Assembly: GCA_961205875.1 (NCBI GenBank)
Contig: OY540817.1
Location: forward strand, 14,481,001 to 14,545,000
Source of the DNA: Sialis fuliginosa
Lineage: Eukaryota; Arthropoda; Insecta; Megaloptera; Sialidae
DNA: 64,000 bases
Direction of reading: 5' to 3'
Translations under genes and position numbers: made by a program
Shown: positions 1-8,842 of the stretch, one piece after another
Position numbering within the stretch: the stretch's first letter is position 1
How the letters are laid out: each line of letters starts with the position of its first letter
The notes under the pieces: generated by a model
Database searches by the model: none
What the model was told of the DNA's origin: nothing
What the model saw: the letters and a program-made list of their open reading frames with translations, nothing else

Positions 1-300
1 ATTTATCTCAATTTATTTTAAAAATTCGTGTTTTGTTTTTCTGAATTGACATGTCAAAAAATTAAAAATATACGAAAAAAGAATCAGGTGTGTCTTGAGA
101 AAAATTTCGAACTAATATTTTTTAGTAAAATTGTATAAAAATTAAATGGTTAACCAATTCCAGGCAATTTATCTCAACATTATCGGTTTTTATTTAAATT
201 GTTCAATAATTAACTACCTTTGAATTTAGCACGAGGAAGCACTGTGCATTTACTTGGCAGATGTTTTTTTGTAATATCTCTGAACCCTGAACAATTTGTT
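1..300. repeat. Interspersed repeat fragment (family shared with 27243-27580)
   Basis: This end of the window matches 27243-27580 in the same order. Shared blocks are the AAAATATACGAAA stretch, the AAATTTCGAACTAA stretch, the TTCAATAATTAACTACC stretch and the TTTAGCACGAGGAAGC stretch. No protein-coding potential is visible. It is a non-autonomous interspersed repeat of unknown class and probably continues to the left of the window. Confidence 0.6.
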
Positions 301-2083
301 TTAAAAAATCGTCATTTAAAAAAAAATTATATTTACTTTGATATATTAAATGTTTGCATAAATTTAGTTTACATTTAGAACATACACTTATTATTCTGGG
401 TACTACTTAAACAGCATATCGTATGCATGAACAGTTAAACTTATGGTGTAAGTGTAATTTAACTAGTTGCATCTTTTGTGTATTTATCAGTAACGCCCAT
501 GTATCAATATCAAGAGTCTGCTGTAAATCATTGCAACTCCAATATGTTCTCTATTGCTACACAGGACGATATATTGGTCTAGTATAAACGGTAAGTTGTA
601 CATCAAATGTGTACCAGGGTAGAATACAGACTGGCTCTCTTATTAAAAAGAAAAGAAACAGTAAGTAGTGCTCTCTAACTTATTTATGTTTGTCAATATA
701 TGTTTGTATCATTTCTATTAATCTTATGAAGGTTATATGAAAACTGTAGAACTATTTATAGAAATATAAATGAAATTTTTTATTTAATCTTTACACTGGG
801 GTCCATCAGACCAGAAAATATAAAATAAAAAAATAAATACAACGGCCAAGTGCGTGTTTGGCATGCACATGATAGGGTTCCGTAGTCATTCTCATTACGA
901 TTTATAAAAAAATAGTTATTTTAAAAATTTTCATAAACTATTCTTGCTACAGTGTTCGTTGTATATTTCATTGAAAGTACTAATTAAAAGCTATATTCTG
1001 GAATTTTTATAGATTTTTTGCATCAATAGTTTAGAAATTAGAAGGGAGGACATTCTGGAAAGCAAATATATCGTGACTGAAGGGTTAAAATCAAAAGATC
1101 ATATGACTTTTTTTATTGTATTTTAGGAGACTTATCTAAAAAACACCTCACATGGGGTAGAGATAATAAAGTGAGAGTGGGGTTAAAAATATTTTTGATT
1201 TTTTGAATCCATAATTTAGAAATTAGAGAGGGGGGACGCTCTGACAACGATTACTTTACGTTTGATTAAATTAATATCCCCGAGTTACACCGGGTTCGCT
1301 AGTACATATATATGTATATAGTAAAGTATAGTATAATATAGTAGTAGATTTTTTGTTAGGTTTTATTAACTTTCACGGCCATTTATCATCTGATAAAGTG
1401 ATTAAATTGACTTTTAAGATACTTTGTTGAAGTAGTTTTCAGAAAAAATGGATAATTTTTCACCGAATTAATAAAATACCAGGTAACTAAAAAAAATGTT
1501 ATAAAAAAGAAGTAAAATCAGGATGAATAAACAAGATGTTATATTTACCGCGAATAATTTGCATGAAATGTCATTTGTGATATAAGGCTTTGATGTCGAT
1601 GAAAAACTCAGATATTTTATATTACTCGTGAAAGAATCACTTTGAGATTTTTAACATAGTCTTTCTTCTTCGTCTCGGGCTTTTATTAATCAAAAAGTCC
1701 TCGCGGTTTCTGCGATTATTTCTGGATCGTTATTTTGAATGGTTTCTCAGGTTTTTGTGTGAAAACTGGAAGTAGTTACAATAAGATTTAAGAAATAAGA
1801 AAAATAAGACGAAAAATATTTACCTACAACAAAAAATGTATACATAGTTTTATCAGTGTGGTTGTTTAAGACAGTTTTAATGAAATTGTGGATTTTAATT
1901 AAATAAATAATTTAGAATAAAATGAAAAGGACATAAAATTTTTTTGAGATTTAAGATTTAAATAAAACATTTGACAAAAAAAGGGTTACAGGCAGATGTA
2001 CGGAATTTAACCTTATTAAAGTACAAATGTAATATATTATTTGCTTTTTTTAATACCTACAGATTAGGATTTAGTTAGTTAAA
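301..2083. other. AT-rich non-coding stretch with repeat relics
   Basis: No credible gene is present. 842-888 holds a widespread insect repeat motif (CGGCCAAGTGCG, then AGGGTTCCGTA about 25 bases later). 565-590 is a short segment between a good acceptor (CTATTGCTACACAG) and a GTAAGT donor and could be a microexon by chance. 1264-1302 is a Helitron-type 3' end and is listed separately. The rest is AT-rich sequence with nothing recognisable. Confidence 0.5.
1264..1302 (+). mobile_element. Helitron 3'-terminal fragment
   Basis: A degenerate hairpin (CCCGAG, loop, CCGGG) lies a few bases before a terminal CTAG followed by T. This resembles the 3' end of the fuller element at 40337-41035, which ends in the CCCGG/CCGGG hairpin and CTAG. 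The matching TC 5' end could not be placed, so only the 3' end is claimed. Confidence 0.5.
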
Positions 2084-2745
2084 CAGGCTGATTTTCAACT
2101 AGTGTAAAAAAAATTTACAGTAGATCGAGAATATTATTTTAAGCAAAAAACTTCATATAAAGATATATCCGGAAATTCTTCGTGAGGGAACTACAGCCTT
2201 CCAATAATGTTTCCCAAAAATTAGTGTTTATTTAATATCTAGATAACACAGTTATATTTATATTAACTTTTTAATCTTAGAACAAGAATATAAGCTTATT
2301 TTGTGTAAATTAAAGAATTTATATGAAGTTAAATTCTGTAATACTTTCTTTTTATCGATATTTTTCAAAAACAGCTGATCCTATGATAAATGGACAAAGT
2401 ATATTTTTGTGTTTATTTTGCGTCATATAATCTTCTACAAGAACTCAACTTGGGTAAAAATTAAATAACAAAAAAATAACAAAAAATTATGCGGGTCTAC
2501 TGGCCACATCGACCCCTGGTGTAAATTATTATTTTTTGATACTGGAAATCGATAAAAACTTATTAATAATAAACCAGTGATTGAATTTCATAACTGTATC
2601 ATAATGGGTTTTCTAAATATTAAATAAACACTAATTTTGGGCTAAATTTTTGGAAGGCTGTAACGAAGATATTATGAATTTTTTTGCTTAAAATGACATC
2701 CTTGATCTACTACTATTTTTTTATACTAGTTGTAAATCAGCCTAT
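2084..2745. mobile_element. Fold-back element with long imperfect inverted repeats (CAGGCTGATT ends)
   Basis: The left end (ACAGGCTGATTTTCAACTAG) and the right end read in reverse complement (ATAGGCTGATTTACAACTAG) match, and the match continues inward for some 200-250 bases through the GCAAAAAA and CTACAGCCTTCCAA blocks. The middle shares ACAAAGTATATTTTTGTG and the nearby wording with the element at 53990-55147, so the two are diverged copies of one family. No transposase is present. It is a non-autonomous TIR element; flanking TA-rich bases prevent a certain target duplication. Confidence 0.65.
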
Positions 2746-3960
2746 ATAATAAAGTTTTCTTGATAATTAAGAATTTAATATACATATTTTTTTAAATTTA
2801 GGTACCCCGAATTTAAAAAAAAGTTTTAGAAACATAATTGTTTGTATTCAAATCGAATTTATAAAATGAAAATTTTTATTAAATCAATCATAAAACCACA
2901 AAAAATGGGTTTCTGATTATTGCAATTTTATTCATTTTGCTTATTCCTGCAATTTTTTCGGGCGAAATTGAAATCTTTTGGCTTCATTGGACACTCGTTT
3001 GCTGAAATTGGCAGACCAAAGAGATTTATATTTTCTATTTTATGTAAGATCAATTCAGTGATCTTAACAACATGCATCATCATTAAAATAAATGACGTGA
3101 AATATTTGCTTCATGTAAGAAAGTAAAATATTTGATGGTGGACATAAACATATTCATATTTTTTGAAAATAGCGTACAAAGCTTTAAAAAATAAATAAAT
3201 ATGCAAAAAGCACTCGGTTGGTTCATATACAAGTAAGTATATGCACATATGTATATGTATGTGTAACTATCTATATAAATACGCATGCATACCACGGGCG
3301 TAGCTATTATAAAGTAAATTTCGTAAGTATGTAACACTGAACTTTTTTTTACTAAAGAGTGTTCCTGGGTATATCTAATTGTAAGATGATTTTAATAATA
3401 AAATAATACATTTTTTATTCTATCATATTATAATCATATTAATAAAAAAATCTTTGTATTAAATTAGTAATTCAATGCACCTTTTATTCTTTGCAAAAGT
3501 GTCTAAAAGTTGACACTTTAGGAGATAGAAATAAAAATAAATATAAATATAAAAATTTTGAAAGACCACCGAAGTAGAATTTTTTTTTAGTAGATTGCGC
3601 CCTTTACATATTTTAATCAGCACACTTTGAACTATTATTTCCACAAAAATTTCAATCAAAAGATAAATTTCGACAAAAAGTGAATGTTTTGACATCCTCT
3701 ACAACTCCTGAAAATTTGTCGGTATGTTTACGAGATACCCTGTATATATTCCACAAATATAATAAAAACCATCTGGATTGTTTAAAGGTTTAAACAAAGT
3801 CTCCATTTCATAATCAAATCGAAATTAATTGTGAGTGATGTAAAACAAGGGCTGCAGTTTGAAGACTGCTGCTTAATGTATTAATTTTAAGTACAAACTT
3901 CTTTCGGTATATAACTAACTTAACTTTACTCGCAATTACGACCGGAAAAAATAAATAGTG

Positions 3961-3978
3961 TTAGGTTAGGTTAGGTTA
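3961..3978 (+). repeat. Interstitial telomeric repeat (TTAGG)3
   Basis: Three full TTAGG units plus TTA sit in AT-rich DNA. TTAGG is the standard insect telomere unit. The array is bracketed by AATAGTG on both sides, so the host word AATAGTGTTA appears before and after it, as if the array had been pasted in with a short duplication. Far too short to be a telomere. Confidence 0.75.
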
Positions 3979-4325
3979 AATAGTGTTATTATTGCAATTT
4001 ACTTTTTTTTTATCGTTTGTGCTCCTGAAATAATTCGTTAAAAATAAAAATTGAATAGAAAAAATAATAATAAAATTAGAAACGTATATTTTAATGATCT
4101 CACTACGCCACTGGTTGACACACACACATATGAAAGCACATAAATGTACATTATATATGTAGAGTGCATTCAGCTTGTGTGAAATATTAAAACGTAACCT
4201 ATTATAACCTCTCTTTCATCGCTATCGCCGTGTTTATATGTTCACGCCATTTTCCCGTTGACAAAATGGCGGTACACATAATTCGACACTCGTCCCATCT
4301 GCAGAGTGCAATAAAGAACCGCGCG

Positions 4326-4333
4326 ATGACGTC
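4326..4333. promoter_or_regulatory. Perfect CRE-type palindrome TGACGTCA
   Basis: TGACGTCA is the full CREB/ATF palindrome. It lies in a short CpG-rich patch (4240-4340) that stands out from the AT-rich surroundings. Chance occurrence of an 8-mer in 64 kb is quite possible, and no transcription unit is visible next to it. Confidence 0.25.
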
Positions 4334-5114
4334 ATAAAAACGGTACCTACGTTTTATTTTCCTTTGCTTTGAAGTTCCCAGCCGAACCCCAGGTGTGCCG
4401 GAAAGATTTTATATAAATGAGTACTTCTCAATAGACAATCACCATATTGAAGTAATGCTGCTCTAAAATGTTTACTCTGTAACAATAATGTATTATAATC
4501 AGTGGCGTACAATGCAGGTTCACTTTGAGTGCGCAAACACGTTTTCTGCAATTACATCACTAATTAATAAGTAGGGTCGAGCGGGGTAAATATGAAACAC
4601 CAAAAAAATGGGATAAAAGTGAAACAAGCTTGCAACTAAAAAACTAATTTGTTTATGGGAGAATTATAAAAACTGACATCATCATTAAAGGTTTGTTAAA
4701 GCGACCTGTAAATATGAATCGCCTAATAAGTGATCTGTACAAAACTCCTACAGATTTCCCTGTTAGTCGATGTCAAAACGTGTGAATTAAATTTTAATTC
4801 TTTGCACATAACTTTCTGTATAGCTCAGATATTAATTAAAGTTACAATTTCACATTGACATGTCACAAAGAACATAAGTCAAAGTTGCCTTTGTAGCTTT
4901 TCTTTTAATTTTTCGAGAAATATTTTCCATTAAAGGCCTGTTTCACTTTTTCCCTTACCTGTTTCACTTTTTCCCAAATTAGAGGTTAAAAATGAAACAC
5001 ACTTTTTTCATTTTTAAAGTCCGTGTTGTATCGTACAGTTCAAATGACGTAAATATTTAAAATGGTTATTCATAAGCGCATCTAGTAGAAAATTTAAAGT
5101 ATGAATTTGTATTG

Positions 5115-5119
5115 TTAAC
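5115..5119. repeat. Gypsy target-site duplication, left copy (TTAAC)
   Basis: TTAAC directly precedes the left LTR and recurs at 8784-8788 immediately after the right LTR. A 5-bp duplication fits integrase-mediated insertion. Confidence 0.85.
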
Positions 5120-5361
5120 TGTTATGTCTTAATATTTATGTTTATATATGCACGTTCGTTTTAGATAAGGTAACAATGAAAAAAACAGTTTATTTTTATA
5201 TTCACTATTTTAATGATATTAATCCTGTTTAACACAACATGTGACAGCTGATGCGCTTGCCGACACAATACACAGCAGAGTGGCGGGACTGCGCATGCAC
5301 ACCCGGCTGAGGCATGGTCTGAGAACAGAATTGCCAACTGTGGCATTTCAAATATCCAACA
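5120..5361 (-). repeat. Gypsy LTR (3' LTR in element orientation)
   Basis: 242 bp, starting TGTTGG and ending ACATAACA on the minus strand. It appears identical base for base to 8542-8783. An AATAAA polyadenylation signal lies at about 5189-5194 in minus orientation. Identity of the LTRs implies a recent insertion. Confidence 0.92.
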
Positions 5362-5375
5362 GTCACCCCCGCTGT
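5362..5375 (-). other. Polypurine-tract-like stretch next to the 3' LTR
   Basis: On the minus strand the bases just before the LTR read AGCGGGGGTGAC, a short purine-rich run in the position where plus-strand priming occurs in LTR elements. It supports the minus orientation. Confidence 0.6.
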
Positions 5376-5415
5376 TGCATGCGCACTTCCGCACCCTGAT
5401 ACATGGCATTATAAC

Positions 5416-5496
5416 TTCAAAATTTTACATTTTACATTTTACAAAATTTTACATTTTACATTTTACAAAATTTAACATTTTACAACATTTTACATT
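5416..5496. repeat. Short tandem repeat of ATTTTAC-like units
   Basis: Repeated ACATTTTAC and AAAATTTTAC units (roughly 7-10 bp) fill the space between the integrase stop and the polypurine tract. The repeat belongs to the Gypsy element's 3' untranslated part. Confidence 0.75.
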
Positions 5497-7021
5497 AACA
5501 CGCTAGGTTGCATCTACTTCGTAGATTGTACCTGTGTGTTGAGGACTGCTCTGTTTGTGGGACGTCGTGCACCTCAGCTGATGATGTGTCGCCCGGTATA
5601 TCTATTGTACAGGGTGATTTTAATATTTTTGGTACGTATCTTTCCTCGTGTACCTCTCCACATGCTATCAGCTGATTTGCATGGCGTTTCCACAACTTGT
5701 CTCCTACTTGTACTAAATAATATCGATACCCTATTTTTTTTTTTATACGACCCCTGGTCCACGACACTTTTCCGGCCACACTATAATCTTTGGCCATTAC
5801 GTCAGCATTATTTGATAATATCCTCTTACCTCCCCCATAATAATGTTTTTGGTTGGTTTGAGATTTATCAACATTTTTTTGTGCTGTACGTATGTTATCA
5901 TTTAGTGTGCTTTTCTTTAAGCTATCTAACCTAACCCTTAATTTGCGGCCTATCAATAGTTGCGCAGGTGACGTACCGGTAGCGCTATGTATTGAGTTGC
6001 GATAATCCAATAAAAAATTTTGTATATATTTGTTGAGATTATTATCTCTAATACCATGTAGGGCTTTTTTCAAAGCATTTTTAATTATTTTTACACCACT
6101 CTCAGCTTGACCGTTTGCAGCGGGAAATCCCACTGGACTAGTAATGTGTTCAATATTATTATTTTTTAAGAAATTTTGAAATTTTTCAGAAATAAATGTT
6201 TTTCCGTTATCTGAAACAATTTGAATCGGCAACCCCCATCTAGCAAATACTGCTCTTAGAACTTCAATGGTTCTTTCGGCTGTAATAGATTTTTGCATAT
6301 CTATGCACTCCAGCCATTTACTGTGCGCGTCAACAATTACTAAGAAAAAATTTGATGCAAACTGTCCGAAATCAATATGTAATCGTTTCCATGGCTCTGT
6401 TGGCCAGGGCCATGTTATTAATTTACTTTTGGTCGGGCTACTCCGAAAATTTAAGCATTGATCACATGTATTTGCTAGGTTTTCGATTTGCCTATCTATA
6501 CCTGGGAACCAAATATAGCTACGTGCTGTATTTTTCATTTTAACTATCCCCAAGTGCGTTTTGTGTAGTTCTCCGAGAACTGTTTTATATAATGCACGTG
6601 GAACCACCAATCGGTATCCCCAAAATATACAACCTGACTCTAGTGAAAGCTCATTTTTTCTATTAAAAAATGGTTTAATTTCTACGTTATTGCATACTGC
6701 AGGCCACCCTGATTTAATATTTTGTACCACTTGTTGCAAAATTAAATCATTATTAGTTTCTACTTTAAATTGTTCTATAGTTATTGGTAATTCATCGTTC
6801 TCGTTAACATAATTTAAATATATATTTTCTGGTAGGTCATCCTCATTTTTTGTAACATCCATTGTAGGTGCTCGCGAGAAATAATCGGCAATATTATTTT
6901 TCGTGTTTACATATTCTATATCGAAGTTATAACCTGATAACATTAACGCGTATCTTTGTAGTCTGTTAGCTGCCATTACCGGAATACCCTTTTTAGGCCC
7001 GAAACCATTTCTTTGTTTCAT
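5495..7021 (-). CDS. Gypsy Pol fragment: RNase H C-terminus plus integrase
   Basis: 508 residues, open throughout. Residues 7-52 are the tail of RNase H, including the GPKKGIPV and NNIADYFSRAP segments. Integrase follows with a zinc-binding H153/H156/C186/C189 motif, then a DDE core at D217 (HIDFG), D271 (SDNGK) and E307 (GQAES). A basic C-terminal chromodomain/GPY-like region with the WKRHANQL end lies around 416-452. Integrase inserts retroelement cDNA into the genome. The ATG at 7021 is not the natural start; in an intact element this would be the distal part of a Pol polyprotein. The homologous part begins only at the FGPKKG segment, so the first few residues come from the inversion junction. 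No stop or frameshift interrupts it, which fits the identical LTRs. Confidence 0.92.
   Translation of the reverse strand: MKQRNGFGPKKGIPVMAANRLQRYALMLSGYNFDIEYVNTKNNIADYFSRAPTMDVTKNEDDLPENIYLNYVNENDELPITIEQFKVETNNDLILQQVVQNIKSGWPAVCNNVEIKPFFNRKNELSLESGCIFWGYRLVVPRALYKTVLGELHKTHLGIVKMKNTARSYIWFPGIDRQIENLANTCDQCLNFRSSPTKSKLITWPWPTEPWKRLHIDFGQFASNFFLVIVDAHSKWLECIDMQKSITAERTIEVLRAVFARWGLPIQIVSDNGKTFISEKFQNFLKNNNIEHITSPVGFPAANGQAESGVKIIKNALKKALHGIRDNNLNKYIQNFLLDYRNSIHSATGTSPAQLLIGRKLRVRLDSLKKSTLNDNIRTAQKNVDKSQTNQKHYYGGGKRILSNNADVMAKDYSVAGKVSWTRGRIKKKIGYRYYLVQVGDKLWKRHANQLIACGEVHEERYVPKILKSPCTIDIPGDTSSAEVHDVPQTEQSSTHRYNLRSRCNLAC
7003..7016. other. Inversion junction A inside the Gypsy element
   Basis: Around here the minus-strand RNase H/IN frame (family similarity begins at FGPKKG) meets the plus-strand protease frame (similarity begins near KPIIVQ, a few codons after 7016). 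The two frames overlap head to head by a few codons. The exact breakpoint and any microhomology need the parent element for comparison. Confidence 0.7.
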
Positions 7022-8554
7022 TTTAGAACCAATGCGGAACTAAAGCCAATAATTGTGCAGGTGACAGTCAATGGCAGGGTAATAGATGCTGAAATAGATA
7101 GCGGTTCATCAATCTCAGCTATGGCCTTGCAGACCTTCGAAAAACATTTTTCGGACTGCAGGTTGGAAGGAACAAAGGTCCATTTCACTAATTATAATGG
7201 TGGTAAAATCAATCCGATTGGATTATGTAAGTTCAATATTTATTTTAATAATCAAAATAAAATGTTAGATGTTTATATAATTAAAAACGGGGGACCACCA
7301 ATATTAGGTAGAAATTTTATGCATACTTTTGATTTGGTAGTGCAGTCAAATGAACTACACTATATTAAGGGTGAAAGCGATATGGAAAACTTAATGGTAG
7401 AATTTGGGGAGGTCTTTCGGGAGGAATTAGGAACGTTTAAACCGTTTAAAGTTGCTCTTAAATTGAAAGAAGACGCGGTACCAAAATTTTGCAAACCGAG
7501 ACCAATACCATTAGCTATAAAAAATAAAGTCGAAAGCGAAATTGACAAGTTAGTTAAAATGGGGGTGTTAGTACCCGTGGAATGTAGTGAGTGGGGGACA
7601 CCGATAGTTCCCATATTAAAAAAGAATGGGGAGGTGCGTATCTGTGGCGATTTTAAAATAACAGTAAATCAAAATTTGGTGGTTGATCAGTACCCATTAC
7701 CGCGCATTGAAGATTTGTTTGCGGAACTACATGACGGCAAAGAATTTTCCAAAATAGATCTGTCAATGGCGTATCAGCAGTTAGTTTTGTCGGAAGAATC
7801 TAGCAAAATTACGTGTGTGTCAACCACAAAGGGACTATTTCGTTATACGCGACTAGTTTACGGGTTAGCCTCTGCACCAGCTATTTTTCAAAGAACGATG
7901 GATGCATTATTCACGGGCATTCCGGGGGTCAAGGTCTTTTTAGATGATATTTTAATTTCTGCGAAGAATCGAAAATTACATATTGAACGTCTACGTACGG
8001 TTTTATCACGATTGAAAAATGCTGGTTTAAGAGTGCGTAAGGATAAATGTGAATTTTTTGCAAAGTCAATTGAGTACCTAGGACACAGGATTGACAAAGA
8101 AGGGTTGCATCCGTTACCAGACAGACTGCGAATTATTAAAAGTTTAGCAGCGCCAAAGTCCGTTAGCGAATTACAAAGTTTTTTAGGGGTTGTTAATCAT
8201 TATAGGAACTTTATACCTAAAGCTAGTTTAATTTGTGCTCCGTTGTATAAATTATTAAAAAAAGAGTCTATTTTTGAATGGGACTTGGAGCAAGAACAAG
8301 CGTTTGAGGAAATTAAAGCCGCGTTATCGTCAGATAATGTATTAGCTCATTATAACCCTGAATTACCAGTAAAATTGATAGTCGACGCAGCGGCCCAAGG
8401 CCTCGCTGCAGTTTTGGTTCACATTTACCCTTCAGGGATTGAACGTCCAATTTCTTTTGCATCTCGATGTTTATTACCTAGTGAAAAAAATTATGCACAA
8501 ATAAGTCTGGAAGCAGCAGCTATCCCATCCTCGTCGCCAATTGTTATGTCTTAA
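7013..8554 (+). CDS. Gypsy Pol fragment: protease, reverse transcriptase, partial RNase H
   Basis: 513 codons, inverted relative to the rest of the element. The frame begins with TTG, not ATG, because gag-pol is cut here. Aspartic protease: DSGS at 29-32 and ILGRN near 97-101. Reverse transcriptase: the usual PIVPILKKNG and RICGDF blocks, first catalytic Asp at D249 (SKIDLSMAY), YGLASAPAIFQR at 283-294, and the catalytic FLDD box at 309-312 (D311, D312). RNase H starts with D458 (LIVDAA) and the E500 region (ISLEAAA), then stops abruptly. The last 10 residues are read out of the primer-binding region and LTR, so they are not natural. Reverse transcriptase copies the element RNA into cDNA; this copy lacks gag and the rest of RNase H in frame. 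Confidence 0.92.
   Translation: MFHFRTNAELKPIIVQVTVNGRVIDAEIDSGSSISAMALQTFEKHFSDCRLEGTKVHFTNYNGGKINPIGLCKFNIYFNNQNKMLDVYIIKNGGPPILGRNFMHTFDLVVQSNELHYIKGESDMENLMVEFGEVFREELGTFKPFKVALKLKEDAVPKFCKPRPIPLAIKNKVESEIDKLVKMGVLVPVECSEWGTPIVPILKKNGEVRICGDFKITVNQNLVVDQYPLPRIEDLFAELHDGKEFSKIDLSMAYQQLVLSEESSKITCVSTTKGLFRYTRLVYGLASAPAIFQRTMDALFTGIPGVKVFLDDILISAKNRKLHIERLRTVLSRLKNAGLRVRKDKCEFFAKSIEYLGHRIDKEGLHPLPDRLRIIKSLAAPKSVSELQSFLGVVNHYRNFIPKASLICAPLYKLLKKESIFEWDLEQEQAFEEIKAALSSDNVLAHYNPELPVKLIVDAAAQGLAAVLVHIYPSGIERPISFASRCLLPSEKNYAQISLEAAAIPSSSPIVMS
8522..8541 (-). other. tRNA primer-binding-site-like stretch and inversion junction B
   Basis: Reading minus, directly inside the 5' LTR end (ACATAACA) comes ATTGGCGACGAGGATGGGAT. 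A TGGCGAC start two bases from the LTR is the usual place and form of a Gypsy primer-binding site. The plus-strand RNase H frame abuts this site, so junction B lies at about 8517-8524. The primer tRNA is not identified with certainty. Confidence 0.6.
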
Positions 8555-8783
8555 TATTTATGTTTATATATGCACGTTCGTTTTAGATAAGGTAACAATG
8601 AAAAAAACAGTTTATTTTTATATTCACTATTTTAATGATATTAATCCTGTTTAACACAACATGTGACAGCTGATGCGCTTGCCGACACAATACACAGCAG
8701 AGTGGCGGGACTGCGCATGCACACCCGGCTGAGGCATGGTCTGAGAACAGAATTGCCAACTGTGGCATTTCAAATATCCAACA
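8542..8783 (-). repeat. Gypsy LTR (5' LTR in element orientation)
   Basis: By eye identical to 5120-5361 over all 242 bp and in the same orientation. It is followed by TTAAC (8784-8788), the target-site duplication. Confidence 0.92.
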
Positions 8784-8842
8784 TTAACTATCAAAATATG
8801 GAATATTTGTATTTTGTTTCACTTTTACCCCAGTTGCCCTAC

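Larger units (their letters stand above)
2746..4570. other. AT-rich non-coding stretch with TIR relics and a CpG patch
   Basis: No gene is supported. 3459-3745 looks like an old TIR element ending in ACCCTGTATA at 3737-3746; its outer end has the ATGTTTACG wording seen again near 58908-58925. 3294-3306 (GGGCGTAGCTA), 4101-4113 (ACTACGCCACTG) and 4504-4514 (CAGTGGCGTA) are isolated hAT-type ends. 4240-4340 is locally CpG-rich and contains a perfect TGACGTCA near 4326-4333. Confidence 0.5.
5120..8783 (-). mobile_element. Ty3/Gypsy LTR retrotransposon with internal inversion and gag deletion
   Basis: Two identical-looking 242-bp LTRs (TG...CA) flank an internal region of about 3.2 kb, and TTAAC is duplicated outside. 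Read on the minus strand, the order is 5' LTR (8783-8542), a tRNA primer-binding-like stretch (about 8540-8524), an inverted block encoding protease, reverse transcriptase and the start of RNase H (on the plus strand, about 7013-8521), the end of RNase H plus integrase (7021-5495), a purine-rich tract, and the 3' LTR (5361-5120). Gag is absent and part of RNase H is lost between the two pol pieces. The AATAAA signal in the LTR reads on the minus strand, which fixes the orientation. The copy cannot make a normal Pol, yet both halves are still open, so it is young. The IN/RNase H wording resembles the K02A2.6/mag-like part of Gypsy; the clade is tentative. Confidence 0.9.
4571..8842. mobile_element. 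TIR DNA element interrupted by a Gypsy retrotransposon
   Basis: The left end (GTAGGGTCGAGCGGGGTAAA, then TATGAAAC) and the right end in reverse complement (GTAGGGCAACTGGGGTAAAA, then GTGAAAC) are inverted copies. The element proper is 4571-5119 plus 8784-8842, about 600 bp, with no coding frame. It contains repeated TTTCACTTTTTCCC blocks near 4946-4976. A Gypsy element (5120-8783) split it, marked by TTAAC on both sides. No target duplication was identified for the outer element, so its superfamily is unassigned. Confidence 0.65.

Noticed and set aside
565..590. 26-nt microexon between ACACAG and GTAAGT
   Set aside because: Splice signals are fair, but the body is AT-rich, only one phase is open and nothing around supports a gene; not called as a feature of its own.
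3294..4113. GGGCGTAGCTA and ACTACGCCACTG as ends of a single hAT element
   Set aside because: The flanking 8-mers do not match and the inner sequences are unrelated; treated as separate relics.
5608..5624. ACAGGGTGATTTT resembling the fold-back family end
   Set aside because: It is inside the integrase coding frame, so the resemblance is coincidental.
5536..5934. 132-codon plus-strand open frame
   Set aside because: It is the opposite strand of the integrase 3' region and has no domain of its own.
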